DNA of 44,164 nt from Candidatus Gottesmanbacteria bacterium (GCA_016214885.1 JACRMP010000035.1:1-44164); one strand, 5' to 3'; numbered from the stretch's first letter, positions 9,027-19,184 are shown. Made by a program: numbers and translations. The notes: generated from the letters alone by a model not told the origin.

Positions 9027-10319
9027 ATGAAATCCCTGCCATTTTCTAAAATACGTTCATTCGTCGTTATTGTCGCCCTCCTTATTCTTGCCGGCGGTAT
9101 CGGGTACCAGCTTGGTGAACGGAAAGTTTCCATTGGTCTAGCTGCTGATAAGCGTCCTGTCGTAAATACCGGGGCTCCTGCCGGCACCAGCGTCGATTTT
9201 GGGTTGTTCTGGGACGTATGGGGCAAACTTACCCGTTACTATATAGATCCCCAGGTGATTGATGTGGAGAAGCTCGTGCACGGCGCGGTGACCGGTATGG
9301 TGGCTGCAGTCGGCGATCCGTACACATCCTTTTTCCCGCCGCAGGAGAACAAGCAGTTTAAAGAAGACCTGGGCGGTGCGTTTGAAGGTATCGGCGCTGA
9401 GCTGGGACTCAAAGACGGACGGGTGGTTATCGTTTCTCCGCTCAAGGGAACCCCCGCAGAAGCGGCAGGAGTTAAACCCAATGACATTATTCTGAAGGTC
9501 GATGATGCCGAGACAGCAGGATGGACCGTAGAGCAGGCAGTAAATAAAATCAGAGGACCAAAAGGAACCAAAGTGCGTTTGACGCTTCTTAGTCCCATGG
9601 ATTCCCAGGGACCCCGGGAAGTAAGTATTACCAGAAATACAATTACGGTTCCGTCGGTGACGAGCTGGGTCAAGCCTGTCCGTGAAGTAACCGAAATATC
9701 CGAAGCCACCGAAGCGGCAGGTCTCAGAGCCCGTTCTTCCGATGACCGGATAGCGTACATAAAGCTTACCCGTTTCGGGGATCATACCAATGCAGACTGG
9801 AACAAAGCGGTGGACAACATTGTGGCGTTGGACAAGGACGACAACATTTCCGGATTAGTGCTTGATCTGCGGAATAATCCGGGCGGCTATCTTGACGGCG
9901 CGGTGTATATAGCCAGTGAATTTATGAAAGGCGGCACGGTGGTTTCCCAGGTGAACAGCGACGGCACACGCCAGAATTATCCTACCGATCACAAAGGAAG
10001 ACTTACGAATATGAAAGTAGTGGTGCTGGTAAATAAAGGAAGCGCATCCGCATCAGAAATAGTCGCAGGGGCACTGCGGGACAGCAAGCGCGCTAAACTT
10101 GTCGGGGAAACGACATTCGGCAAAGGTACGGTACAGACACCGTTCGACTTAAACGGTGGCAGCAGCGTACATATTACGACGGGTAAATGGCTACTGCCCG
10201 GAGGGAGCTCCATAAGCCAGACAGGATTAACGCCTGATTTTACCGTCATGCAAGATGGGAGCGTTTCCGCCACGGCGGATGCCCAGCTGTCAAAAGCGAT
10301 AGAACTTCTTGTGCAGTAA
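9027..10319 (+). CDS. S41 family carboxy-terminal processing peptidase with PDZ domain
   Basis: N-terminal TM, PDZ, LVLDLRNNPGGYL and VLVNKGSASASEIVAGALRD catalytic region. Confidence 0.94.
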   Translation: MKSLPFSKIRSFVVIVALLILAGGIGYQLGERKVSIGLAADKRPVVNTGAPAGTSVDFGLFWDVWGKLTRYYIDPQVIDVEKLVHGAVTGMVAAVGDPYTSFFPPQENKQFKEDLGGAFEGIGAELGLKDGRVVIVSPLKGTPAEAAGVKPNDIILKVDDAETAGWTVEQAVNKIRGPKGTKVRLTLLSPMDSQGPREVSITRNTITVPSVTSWVKPVREVTEISEATEAAGLRARSSDDRIAYIKLTRFGDHTNADWNKAVDNIVALDKDDNISGLVLDLRNNPGGYLDGAVYIASEFMKGGTVVSQVNSDGTRQNYPTDHKGRLTNMKVVVLVNKGSASASEIVAGALRDSKRAKLVGETTFGKGTVQTPFDLNGGSSVHITTGKWLLPGGSSISQTGLTPDFTVMQDGSVSATADAQLSKAIELLVQ

Positions 10320-10382
10320 TTATTTGACCGGGCAGAAGTCTGTTTTGTCAAAAATCATAACCTGTCGTATACTATTTCCGGT

Positions 10383-11537
10383 ATGAAACTTCAACGGATA
10401 CTGATACTTACCGCGTTGGCATTACTTCTCATCGGGGGTACTGTCTCTACCGGAATACTTGGTCTGAACTGGCAGTACGTCAATCAACTCCTCAAGATGC
10501 CGAAGGGTACTACCGGAATAACGATTCCTACCGACAAGATAAAAGTGGTAGAAGAGGAAAATGTCATCACCGGTGTGGTTGAACGTGTTTCACCGTCAGT
10601 TGTTACCGTGGGGATACAGCAAACCCGGTCGGTGGGTGACATATTCGAGTTTAATCCGTTTAATCCGTCAGAAAATTCTCCCCGCCGGAGTACTATCGAG
10701 CAGGATATCGGCAGCGGGTTTGTCATCACTACCGATGGCTTGATCGTGACTAATAAGCACGTAGTCTCCGTTCCCAATGCCAAATACCGGGTGATGACCA
10801 AGGACAACAAAACCTATGACGTGGTGAAGATCTACCGTGATCCCGATAATGATCTGGCGATTGTCAAAATTAACCCGTCTGGTGAAGTGCTTAAGCCCAT
10901 CGAGATGGGCGATTCAGATAAGCTGAAGGTCGGACAGATGGCAATTGCCATAGGTACGGCTTTGGGTGAGTTCCGTAATACGGTAACGGTAGGGGTTATT
11001 TCTGGTGTCGGTCGCGGGATAACGGCGGGCGGCCCCTTTGACGGGGGAGCCGAAAAACTTGATAACGTGATTCAGACCGATGCGGCCATCAATCCCGGCA
11101 ATTCCGGAGGGCCGTTGCTTAACTCTGCAGGGCAGGTAATCGGTGTAAACACAGCTGTCTCTGCCGAAGGGCAGGGTATTGGCTTTGCGCTTCCCATAAA
11201 TGTCGTTAAAGAAGCAGTAAATAACTTCAACACCACCGGTCAGTTCAACCGCCCGTTTATGGGGGTAGAGTACCGTATGGTGACGCGTCAGATCGCCGTG
11301 TTAAACGAAATTCCGGAAGGGGCGTATATTATGGATGTCGTAGGTAACAGTCCTGCAGAGCGTGCAGGTATTGAGCCTGAGGACATCATTACAAAAATTG
11401 CAGGGGAAAAGGTGACGGAATCCAATGATCTTGCTCGCATTGTGGGCAAGAAAAAAGTGGGTGACAGGATCGCAATAACGGTCTGGAGGAATGAAAAAGA
11501 AGTAGAGCTCACTCTTACCCTAGGTACGCAGGAGTAA
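10383..11537 (+). CDS. HtrA/DegP-like S1C serine protease with PDZ domain
   Basis: VTNKHVV (His), NDLAIVKI (Asp), NPGNSGGPLLN (Ser), C-terminal PDZ. Confidence 0.95.
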   Translation: MKLQRILILTALALLLIGGTVSTGILGLNWQYVNQLLKMPKGTTGITIPTDKIKVVEEENVITGVVERVSPSVVTVGIQQTRSVGDIFEFNPFNPSENSPRRSTIEQDIGSGFVITTDGLIVTNKHVVSVPNAKYRVMTKDNKTYDVVKIYRDPDNDLAIVKINPSGEVLKPIEMGDSDKLKVGQMAIAIGTALGEFRNTVTVGVISGVGRGITAGGPFDGGAEKLDNVIQTDAAINPGNSGGPLLNSAGQVIGVNTAVSAEGQGIGFALPINVVKEAVNNFNTTGQFNRPFMGVEYRMVTRQIAVLNEIPEGAYIMDVVGNSPAERAGIEPEDIITKIAGEKVTESNDLARIVGKKKVGDRIAITVWRNEKEVELTLTLGTQE

Positions 11538-11540
11538 TCC

Positions 11541-12239
11541 TTAGACGGGGGTTGCAAGCATTGCTTCAGTTATTTTTTGCATTTTTCCGTCGATGATGTC
11601 TTCAAGATTGTGCCACGATTTATTTATCCGGTGGTCGGTGACCCGATTCTGGGGGAAGTTGTATGTGCGGATTTTTTCACTCCGCATGCCGCGCCCGATG
11701 ATGGATCGCTGATCACTCATGGATTGCTCCCGGGCGAGGAGCTCCCGTTCCCAGAGACGCGCCCGCAGCATAGAAAGGGCGACTTGCCTGTTCTGATACT
11801 GGTCACGTTCTGTCTGGCACTGGACGACCACTCCTGTCGGTTTGTGGCGCAAGCGCACCGCAGAGCTTACTTTGTTGACGTTTTGGCCGCCTTTGCCGCC
11901 AGCACGGTAAAAATCCCATTCGATATCTTCCGGTTTTATATATACTTCGTTTTCCGGTATCTCCGGGAGCACCGCAATGGTTGCGGTAGATGTGTGGATC
12001 CTTCCGTGCCGTTCGGTGGAGGGTGTCCGTTGTACCCTGTGGGTGCCTGCTTCGTATTGGAGCTTGGTAAACGCATCCGTGCCTTTGATACGGATGGTCA
12101 GCTCATCGAGCTGTTCTACTTTCCAGCCCAGAAACCCTGCATAGCGCGCATACATGCGCATCAGATCGGCAGCCCACAGTTTGGCCTCTTCGCCGCCCGG
12201 ACCTGCCCTGAACTCAAGAATAGCTACATCGGTTTTCAT
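11541..12239 (-). CDS. prfA: Peptide chain release factor 1, lacking N-terminal domain 1
   Basis: [27 protein letters not shown] (PxT-type codon recognition motif), [11 protein letters not shown]. Only 232 aa. rpmE ends 72 nt upstream, so there is no room for domain 1. Confidence 0.88.
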   Translation of the reverse strand: MKTDVAILEFRAGPGGEEAKLWAADLMRMYARYAGFLGWKVEQLDELTIRIKGTDAFTKLQYEAGTHRVQRTPSTERHGRIHTSTATIAVLPEIPENEVYIKPEDIEWDFYRAGGKGGQNVNKVSSAVRLRHKPTGVVVQCQTERDQYQNRQVALSMLRARLWERELLAREQSMSDQRSIIGRGMRSEKIRTYNFPQNRVTDHRINKSWHNLEDIIDGKMQKITEAMLATPV

Positions 12240-12305
12240 AAAAAAAGCCTGAAGGACTCTGCATAAAGTTTAGCATACTAAACGTTATGCACAGCGCTCC
12301 AGGCT
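12240..12305 (-). terminator. Large imperfect hairpin with 7-nt U-tract abutting the prfA start codon
   Basis: Minus strand AGCCTG...TGCATAACGTTTAG-TATG-CTAAACTTTATGCA...CAGGCT-TTTTTTT-ATG. Confidence 0.75.
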
Positions 12306-12310
12306 CTCGA

Positions 12311-12610
12311 CTACTTCAATCCCATCAACATTTCCTTTAGCGATTTCGGCGCGGTATCGGAAGCACTCATCTGCTTTTTCTTTTTCTTGGATACGTAGCC
12401 GCTTGCGGCTGCTTTCTGCTGTTTGGTCTGGAACCGTTCGACGCGTCCCATGGTATCGACAAAGCGCATTTCACCGGTGAAGAACGGGTGGCACTTGCCG
12501 CAGATTTCCACCTGAATTTTATCCTTGGTGGCTCCCACGGTAAACGTGTTGCCGCAGGCACACGAAACAACCGCGTTTGCAAACCACTTTGGATGGATAT
12601 CGGATTTCAT
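12311..12610 (-). CDS. rpmE: 50S ribosomal protein L31
   Basis: MKSDIHPKW...CACGNTF...[26 protein letters not shown]. Confidence 0.93.
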   Translation of the reverse strand: MKSDIHPKWFANAVVSCACGNTFTVGATKDKIQVEICGKCHPFFTGEMRFVDTMGRVERFQTKQQKAAASGYVSKKKKKQMSASDTAPKSLKEMLMGLK

Positions 12611-12629
12611 AAGAGGTTTATTATAGCAT

Positions 12630-13577
12630 CTATTTCTTTGCGTGTCGACGGCTGGAGTTGTGGCTGGGGTGTCTGGCTCTTTTTTGCTCAGCTAAATACA
12701 CGCCTACGGTAATAACGAGGCCGCCGGCGATATATGATGGGGTAATGGCCTCTTTAAGCCAAAGGACAGCCAATATAGCTGCCCAGAGAGGTTGGAGATG
12801 CTGGTACAAGGCGGATTCCGATACTTCGATGGTTTTTATAGCAATATTCCGTATCGTGTAGGCTACAATTCCCGAAAGCAGCGCCATGTAGAGGACTCCC
12901 AAGTGCGCCTGCCATGGAGCAGTGACGATGGTGAACCAGGCTTCTTCCGGAGTGGTAATAAGGAACAGAAGCGGCAGAAAAACAACAAATCCTACGACAA
13001 ATTGCGTTTGGGCGACTAGTGTGGCGTTTATTCCCTTTTTCATGGCTTCTTTGCTTAGTAACGCTCCTACAATATCAGTGATAACAGCCAACAGCATCAG
13101 TCCGTTGCCTTCCAGTTTTCCTAATGTGTCTGCATGCCCGTTGAGGATAAGGGGACCCACAACGGTAAGGAGCGTTCCTAAAATAGCAATGGTAATGCCT
13201 ATTTTTTCGTTTCTCCCAATGCGGTCGCGGAAAAACAAAACGCCTCCGAGGATAAGAAATAGCGGGCCCGCTGCTGTTATAAGACTTCCGGATAGTGCAG
13301 TTGTTTTATCGAGAGCCTCAAAAAAAAGAAATAGTGAGAGAGGCGCTGAAATAAATCCGGTTATGAGCACAAGCCACTGATCGGATGCTTTTACGGGCAG
13401 CTTTGCTCGCGAAAATGCCAGATAGGGAAGGGCAATGAGCGTACTTATGGCGAACCGGTAGGTGAGAAACAGCCAGGGGTCAAACCACTGCAGTGTGTTT
13501 TTTACAATCGGGCTGGCAGCTCCCCATATCAGGGAAACGAGCAGAAGATACAAAGCAGCAGTGGTGCGGCGATTCAT
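12630..13577 (-). CDS. EamA/DMT family transporter
   Basis: About ten hydrophobic segments in two repeats; [18 protein letters not shown] start. Confidence 0.85.
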   Translation of the reverse strand: MNRRTTAALYLLLVSLIWGAASPIVKNTLQWFDPWLFLTYRFAISTLIALPYLAFSRAKLPVKASDQWLVLITGFISAPLSLFLFFEALDKTTALSGSLITAAGPLFLILGGVLFFRDRIGRNEKIGITIAILGTLLTVVGPLILNGHADTLGKLEGNGLMLLAVITDIVGALLSKEAMKKGINATLVAQTQFVVGFVVFLPLLFLITTPEEAWFTIVTAPWQAHLGVLYMALLSGIVAYTIRNIAIKTIEVSESALYQHLQPLWAAILAVLWLKEAITPSYIAGGLVITVGVYLAEQKRARHPSHNSSRRHAKK

Positions 13578-13691
13578 AATAACAAAGGATATATCTACGG
13601 TAGCGTATTTGACGGTTCGGGGGAAGGAGAAAAAAATCAGCAGTCAGCACAATAGACTGGAAAAATTCTACAGGGCATTTATGGGAGAAAA

Positions 13692-14841
13692 TTACGAAGC
13701 AGCAAATAACCGGGCCAGGTCGGCAACCGCCACGGTTTTTTGTTCCTTTGTTTTCATGTTTTTAAGGTTTACTGTTCCTTTGGCAGCCTCCTCCGGTCCC
13801 TGGATTATCACAAACGGAATGCCGGTTTTGTCTGCGTATTTAAGCTGTTTTTCCAACTTATCGGAAGCGTTTGAGCTCAGCATTAAAAATAGTGACAAGC
13901 ACCTGTCCTGCGACCGGGAGCGCCGGTACAAGGCCCATAATTTCTGCAGCCTCGAGCGTGCGGTCAAATCCCACGGCAAATCCCGTGCCGCCGATGTCGC
14001 GGCCTGCGAATTTTTCTAAGAGTCCGTCATAGCGTTCGCCACCCAGTACCGACATGTTGTATCCCGCATCCGGTATCTCTACTTCCCAGATGGGTCCCAT
14101 GGAATAGGAGAATGAACGGGCGATAGTGGGATCGAACGCATACCAGTCGTCAGGGAACCCGTAGTCTTTAAGGTACTTAAGGATGATAGTAAGTTCCTCA
14201 TTGGGCTGGAGGTTTTTTACGTAGGACAAGTATTCCTTGGCCTGGGCAAGGCTTATCCCTTTTTTCTCCATCTCAGCTAACACGCCGTCATCGCCGATTT
14301 TTTTGATTTTGTCGATCGATACGATCGCATCGTAGGGTATATCGCGGAACAGCGCCCGGGAGTTGATGCGGACGAGTGCGTTTTTAAAGCCAAGCTGTTT
14401 ATATATTTCGAGAGAAAGGGCGATTGTTTCTGCATCGGCATCAGGAGTTTTTACCCCGAAAATATCCGCATCGGCCTGGGTGAATTCACGATAGCGCCCT
14501 TTTTGCGGCTTCTCCGCGCGGAAGGCCGGCTGAATCTGGTAGCGCTTAAAGGGGAATGTCAGCTGGTTCTGGTACTGCGCTACGACACGGCAGGTGGGGA
14601 CGGTTTGGTCGTACCGGAGTGCGACATCCCGTTCACCCTGATCCTTGAATTTAAAAAATAATTTTTCGTCTTCTCCGATTGCCCCTACGAATATTTCGAG
14701 CGGTTCAAGGGTGGGGGTCTCCAGCGGCGCAAAGCCCCAGGAGCTGAATATGCCTGCAAGTTTATCTCTAAGCCACTTCCGTTTTGCTGCCTCAGGGGGC
14801 AGAAAATCGCGGAAACCTTTTAACGGCAATATTGTATTCAT
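13692..14841 (-). pseudogene. hisS: Histidyl-tRNA synthetase, frameshifted near the C-terminal anticodon-binding domain
   Basis: Class II motifs LRYDQTVPTCRV, QKGRYREFTQADADIFG and GGERYDGLLEKF in one frame to 13858. NASDKLEKQLKYADKTGIPFVIIQGPEEAAKGTVNLKNM continues in another frame to 13692. Confidence 0.85.
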
Positions 14842-14891
14842 AAATCCTCCTTAATCGTAGCAGTCAGCCACGTCCCTCACAATAGTGAACT

Positions 14892-15164
14892 TCACCTTTT
14901 TCGTTTTTCCAGTTCTCTGTACATATCATCCGGGGTGACACCCAAAGCCGCCCACAAAACGACGGAGTGAAACAATAAATCGGTAAACTCCTCAATGCTT
15001 CGCTGTCGGTCAGTGTTTTTGGCGGCGATGACTACTTCGGTCGCTTCCTCACCAATTTTCTGTATTAGCCGGTCGCGGTTTGCCAAGAGGGAGACAACGT
15101 ATGATCCCTCAGGGTTGGTTTCCTGCTGTTTTTTTATCATTGCATAAAGTTCATCAATGGTCAT
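14892..15164 (-). CDS. hisE: Phosphoribosyl-ATP diphosphatase
   Basis: RLIQKIGEEATEVVIAAKN...EFTDLLFHSVVLW; overlaps the hisI stop. Confidence 0.93.
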   Translation of the reverse strand: MTIDELYAMIKKQQETNPEGSYVVSLLANRDRLIQKIGEEATEVVIAAKNTDRQRSIEEFTDLLFHSVVLWAALGVTPDDMYRELEKRKR

Positions 15165-15457
15165 ATATTCTCCTTTCGGTAAAAGCACGATGTATTGCCC
15201 GTGTGACATGTTGCCCCTTTGGGATCCACCCGGATAAGATAGGCATCATTATCACAATCACAGAACATATCTATCACCCGAAGAGTATTACCTGATGTTT
15301 CTCCCTTTTTCCAAAGCCGGTTTTTTGACCGGCTCCAGAACCATACCCGTCGGGTTTGTTTTGTTTTTGCGAGTGCCTCCTCATTCATGTATCCCAGCAT
15401 GAGGACGTCACCGGTTATATTATTCTGGATGACTGCAGGAACAAGGGTAGTTTTCAT
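15161..15457 (-). CDS. hisI: Phosphoribosyl-AMP cyclohydrolase
   Basis: LMLGYMNEEAL, WFWSRSKNRLWKKGETSGN, DCDNDAYLIRVDPKGATCHTG. Confidence 0.95.
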   Translation of the reverse strand: MKTTLVPAVIQNNITGDVLMLGYMNEEALAKTKQTRRVWFWSRSKNRLWKKGETSGNTLRVIDMFCDCDNDAYLIRVDPKGATCHTGNTSCFYRKENI

Positions 15458-16218
15458 ACATCCCTCCGTATAGAAATATTCTGCTCGGACAAATACCGTT
15501 TGAGTTCCGGTATTGATAGGTCTCCGAAGTGGAACAGTGATGCCGCAAGTGCGGCATCTGCTTCGCCTGTTTGGAAAACATCCGCGAAATCCTGCATGGA
15601 TCCCGCGCCGCCCGATGCGATAACTGGTACAGATACTGCCCTGGACACCGTGCGGGTGAGTTCCAGGTTAAATCCTTTTTTGGTTCCGTCCATATCGATA
15701 CTGGTCAGCAATATTTCTCCCGCTCCGCGGCGTACGGCTTCTTTTGCCCAGTCGACGGCAGAGAGGCCCGAATCTAATGTCCCGCCGTTTATGAATGCGT
15801 TCCAGCGGTTAGGAGCGACTTTTTTGGCGTCCAGCGACAATACGACACATTGGCTGCCGAATGCGTTGGCACACTCGGTGATGAGAGCGGGATTTGTTAC
15901 CGCGCCGGTGTTTACGGATACCTTGTCTGCTCCTGCCCGCAGGATCAGCTGCATGTCAGATACGCTTCGTATACCACCGCCCACAGAAAACGGTATATTC
16001 ACTTCTTTGGCTGTTTTTGCCACAACATTCAATAAAATCGGTCTGTTTTTTACCGTAGCGGTAATATCTAGAAATACAAGCTCATCCGCTTCATTGTCGC
16101 TGTATTGTTTGGCAAGTTGCACGGGATCTCCCGCGTCACGGAACGAAACAAACTGAATACCCTTTACTACTTTGCCTTCTGTCATATCAAGACAGGGGAT
16201 AATGCGCTTTGTTGTCAT
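15454..16218 (-). CDS. hisF: Imidazole glycerol phosphate synthase subunit HisF
   Basis: RIIPCLDMTEGKVVKGIQF, PFSVGGGIRS, VIASGGAGSMQDF. Confidence 0.96.
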   Translation of the reverse strand: MTTKRIIPCLDMTEGKVVKGIQFVSFRDAGDPVQLAKQYSDNEADELVFLDITATVKNRPILLNVVAKTAKEVNIPFSVGGGIRSVSDMQLILRAGADKVSVNTGAVTNPALITECANAFGSQCVVLSLDAKKVAPNRWNAFINGGTLDSGLSAVDWAKEAVRRGAGEILLTSIDMDGTKKGFNLELTRTVSRAVSVPVIASGGAGSMQDFADVFQTGEADAALAASLFHFGDLSIPELKRYLSEQNISIRRDV

Positions 16219-16826
16219 AAAATCTCCTTTATAAAATTTGTTAATAATATTCTTCCGGCTGTACTGCTTTTTTCCGGGTGAAACTGTGTCGCGAATATAT
16301 TTTTATAGGCGACGGCGCTGGTAAATGTACAGCCGTATTGTGTGGTGGCCGCTATTATTTCCGGGTCTGTCGGCTCGGGATAGTAGCTGTTCACAAAATA
16401 AAACTCGCTGTTTGGAATGCCGTTAAACAACCGGACGGCTTGCGGGTTTTGTGTACTAACGGTTACCGTATTCCATCCAATCTGCGGCACTTTGTTTTGC
16501 GCCCCGAATTTCACAACTTTCCCTTTGAGTACGCCGAGACACGGAGTATCCGCTTCTTCGCTGTATTCAAAAAGTAACTGCAATCCCAGACAAAATCCGA
16601 TAAACGGTACACCTTGCTGTATCCGGTTCCGGATCACGGTGTCTAAGCCGCGTGCTTTCAGATTTTGCATGCCAACTCCCGCCGCCCCCACTCCGGGCAG
16701 CAGGAGGGTGGCGGCGGACCCGACAACAACAGGATCACTACTTACAGCGCAAGAGACACCGAGCGACTCAAATGTGTTGAGAACGCTCCCTATGTTTCCT
16801 AATCCGTAATCAATGATGGTTATCAT
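16215..16826 (-). CDS. hisH: Imidazole glycerol phosphate synthase subunit HisH
   Basis: IIDYGLGNIGSV, LLLPGVGAAGVGM, IGFCLGLQLLFE, ATQFHPEKS; start trimmed to MITIIDYG. Confidence 0.95.
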   Translation of the reverse strand: MITIIDYGLGNIGSVLNTFESLGVSCAVSSDPVVVGSAATLLLPGVGAAGVGMQNLKARGLDTVIRNRIQQGVPFIGFCLGLQLLFEYSEEADTPCLGVLKGKVVKFGAQNKVPQIGWNTVTVSTQNPQAVRLFNGIPNSEFYFVNSYYPEPTDPEIIAATTQYGCTFTSAVAYKNIFATQFHPEKSSTAGRILLTNFIKEIL

Positions 16827-17413
16827 AATGCTCCTTTGGTTGACGGAATTTGTCCGCCGCTTTTTTTGTCTATCTCGACGGCACGGCGGATTGCCCGTGC
16901 TATCGCTTTCCATATCGCCTCGGCTTTGTGATGATCATTTCTGCCGTTTTCGACTTTTATATACACATTGGCTTTTGCGTTTTGGGCAAAAGCATCCCAA
17001 AAGTCATACACCAGTTCTGTGCTGAAATCTCCGATCCGCTCCCGTGTAAACGGACAGGTTAAGGTGAACGCATAGCGCCCGGAAAAATCTATGGCAACAG
17101 TTGCCAGCGCTTCATCCATGGGCAGAATAAAAAATCCATACCGATTGATGCCGCGTTTATCTCCGAGTGATTTTGCAAATGCTTCACCCAGTACAATGCC
17201 GATATCTTCCACGGTGTGGTGATCGTCAATATAGGTGTCACCGGTAGCCTTCACCGTCAGATCAAATAATCCGTGTTTGGCAAAAAGATCCAACATGTGG
17301 GTGAGAAACCCTATGGGTGTTTCTATCTGGCGTATCCCGGTGCCATCGGGATTGAGCTTAATAGCAATATCGGTTTCTGATGTTTTGCGTGTGACTGTTG
17401 ATATGCGGTTCAT
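16823..17413 (-). CDS. hisB: Imidazoleglycerol-phosphate dehydratase
   Basis: IETPIGFLTHMLDLFAKHGLFDL, DDHHTVEDIGIVLG, GRNDHHKAEAIWKA. Confidence 0.95.
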   Translation of the reverse strand: MNRISTVTRKTSETDIAIKLNPDGTGIRQIETPIGFLTHMLDLFAKHGLFDLTVKATGDTYIDDHHTVEDIGIVLGEAFAKSLGDKRGINRYGFFILPMDEALATVAIDFSGRYAFTLTCPFTRERIGDFSTELVYDFWDAFAQNAKANVYIKVENGRNDHHKAEAIWKAIARAIRRAVEIDKKSGGQIPSTKGAL

Positions 17414-18132
17414 ATAACCTCCTTTAGATTATTTATTGTTGGTATTTGGTTGTCTCCAACTTTTTCGTTACCGACATATATGCTCGGCATGTCTGCCGCT
17501 TTGGCAGCGATTACATCGTTTATTGTGTCACCGATATAAACGGGATAACTCGCATTCATACGCCTGGACGCTTCTAACAGAGGATCAGGAGCAGGTTTTC
17601 CGTTTACCGTATCTTCGAGCGCCACGATATAGTCCATGGGAATATACGTTGGTGTAATACCGAGACGAGTGAGTGAAAATATTGCTTCGTTTTTGGGTCG
17701 CCCGGTAGCAATCCCCAGGCGGTATGACTCCTTAAGATCGGCAAGTAAAGTTTTGTCTATCAGAAGTGATTCGTTGGCGATACAGCCATCATAGGTTTTA
17801 CCGACATATATGGACTGAAAGCGTGTTTTGATACGTTTGTACAGACGGGAGTTTCGCACAGCATCGGTCAGTGGGGAAATATTTTCCGCAAACGCCGATG
17901 GCGAAAAGTTACGCCCCAACAGATCGACAAGTGCATATGATGTATCCCAGTCATTGTTGAATCCGGGAATTGATTTAATGGCGCTAATTGTTTCCGGTGT
18001 TACCGTAACTTTCATATTCTTAGATTCCAGCAGTATAGACGCCACTGTCCGGCATGTGGCTTCGGTAAAAGCTTCGTTCCCGACGAGCACGCCATCTATA
18101 TCGAAAATAATTGCATCAATATTTGGTTTCAT
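17410..18132 (-). CDS. HAD-superfamily hydrolase, candidate histidinol-phosphatase
   Basis: IIFDIDGVLVGNE, GIATGRPK, VYIGDTINDVIAAKAA. The position between hisC and hisB suggests the role. Confidence 0.8.
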   Translation of the reverse strand: MKPNIDAIIFDIDGVLVGNEAFTEATCRTVASILLESKNMKVTVTPETISAIKSIPGFNNDWDTSYALVDLLGRNFSPSAFAENISPLTDAVRNSRLYKRIKTRFQSIYVGKTYDGCIANESLLIDKTLLADLKESYRLGIATGRPKNEAIFSLTRLGITPTYIPMDYIVALEDTVNGKPAPDPLLEASRRMNASYPVYIGDTINDVIAAKAADMPSIYVGNEKVGDNQIPTINNLKEVI

Positions 18133-19184
18133 AGAATTTCCTCCAGAACTTTTATGAGTGTGGTGTTTTCCTTCGGGCTTCTGACGGTTATGCGGATACA
18201 GCCATTGAGATACGGTTTTGTGCTGCGGTCGCGCACGATAACGCCTCTTGCGGCCAGCTTGGCGGCAACCGAGCTGGCTCGGTTGCCCACATCCACGAGC
18301 AGGAAGTTTGCTTCCGACGGATACGCAGATAACCCAAGAGTTCTAAGTGCTTTGGCAAGTTTTTTCCGCTCTGTTTTAATCATCAGGATTTGTTTTTCTA
18401 TCCATGGTTGGTCATTATTGAGTACTTGCTCCGCAAGGTTTGCAGAGAGAGTACTGACTCCCATGGGGAACCGGATAGCGTCAAAGACCCTGGAGAGTGT
18501 GGGGTTAGCGATTAGATATCCGATGCGGGCTCCTGCAAGACCTGCAAATTTTGAAAATGTTTTGAGAACGATAAGGTTATTGTATTTCTTCGTAAGCGGA
18601 ACAACTGTTTTTCCATAAAATTCGCCGTATGCTTCATCTACTACGACAGCGCAGGATGACCGCGAGACGATGTCGGTGACGGTAAGTCGCGGGATGACGG
18701 AGCCGGTCGGATTATTGGGATTGACGAGAAAAATAAGCTTCGTCCGTAGTTTTTTTGACGCACGGATAATTGCAGCAGCATCGACGGCAAACGTTTTTGG
18801 AGCAAGCGGAATTTCATACACTATGCCGCGGTTGATTTGACACTGGATAGTGAACATTTCATACGTCGGAGGTGTGACGACGAACCTGTCGCCGGGATCT
18901 AAGAAAGTTTTAGCCAGTATATCGATTGCTTCATCCCCGCTGTTTGTCACCGTAATCATTTCTTCGGGTACACGTTCGTATGCCGCAATCTGCGTTTTCA
19001 GCCTTCGGTATGCAGGATCACTGTATTCATTGATTGAGACAAGACCCTTGATCGTCCGTTTGATGGACGGCGGAGGACTGGGAAGCGTATTCGTGTCAAA
19101 CCGCAGACAGTTTTTTACAGCATACGTCTCCCATTGATACGGGCGGGCAATTTGTCCTATTTGTGATAGCTTAATTGCTTTCAT
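18129..19184 (-). CDS. hisC: Histidinol-phosphate aminotransferase
   Basis: LIFLVNPNNPTGSVI, VVDEAYGEFYG, LKTFSKFAGLAGARIGY. Confidence 0.93.
   Translation of the reverse strand: MKAIKLSQIGQIARPYQWETYAVKNCLRFDTNTLPSPPPSIKRTIKGLVSINEYSDPAYRRLKTQIAAYERVPEEMITVTNSGDEAIDILAKTFLDPGDRFVVTPPTYEMFTIQCQINRGIVYEIPLAPKTFAVDAAAIIRASKKLRTKLIFLVNPNNPTGSVIPRLTVTDIVSRSSCAVVVDEAYGEFYGKTVVPLTKKYNNLIVLKTFSKFAGLAGARIGYLIANPTLSRVFDAIRFPMGVSTLSANLAEQVLNNDQPWIEKQILMIKTERKKLAKALRTLGLSAYPSEANFLLVDVGNRASSVAAKLAARGVIVRDRSTKPYLNGCIRITVRSPKENTTLIKVLEEIL

Noticed and set aside
11541-12239. PrfH (RNA-repair-linked RF homologue) instead of RF1
   Set aside because: PxT-type motif, RF1-like sequence throughout and rpmE-prfA synteny favour true RF1. 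No RtcB gene is nearby.
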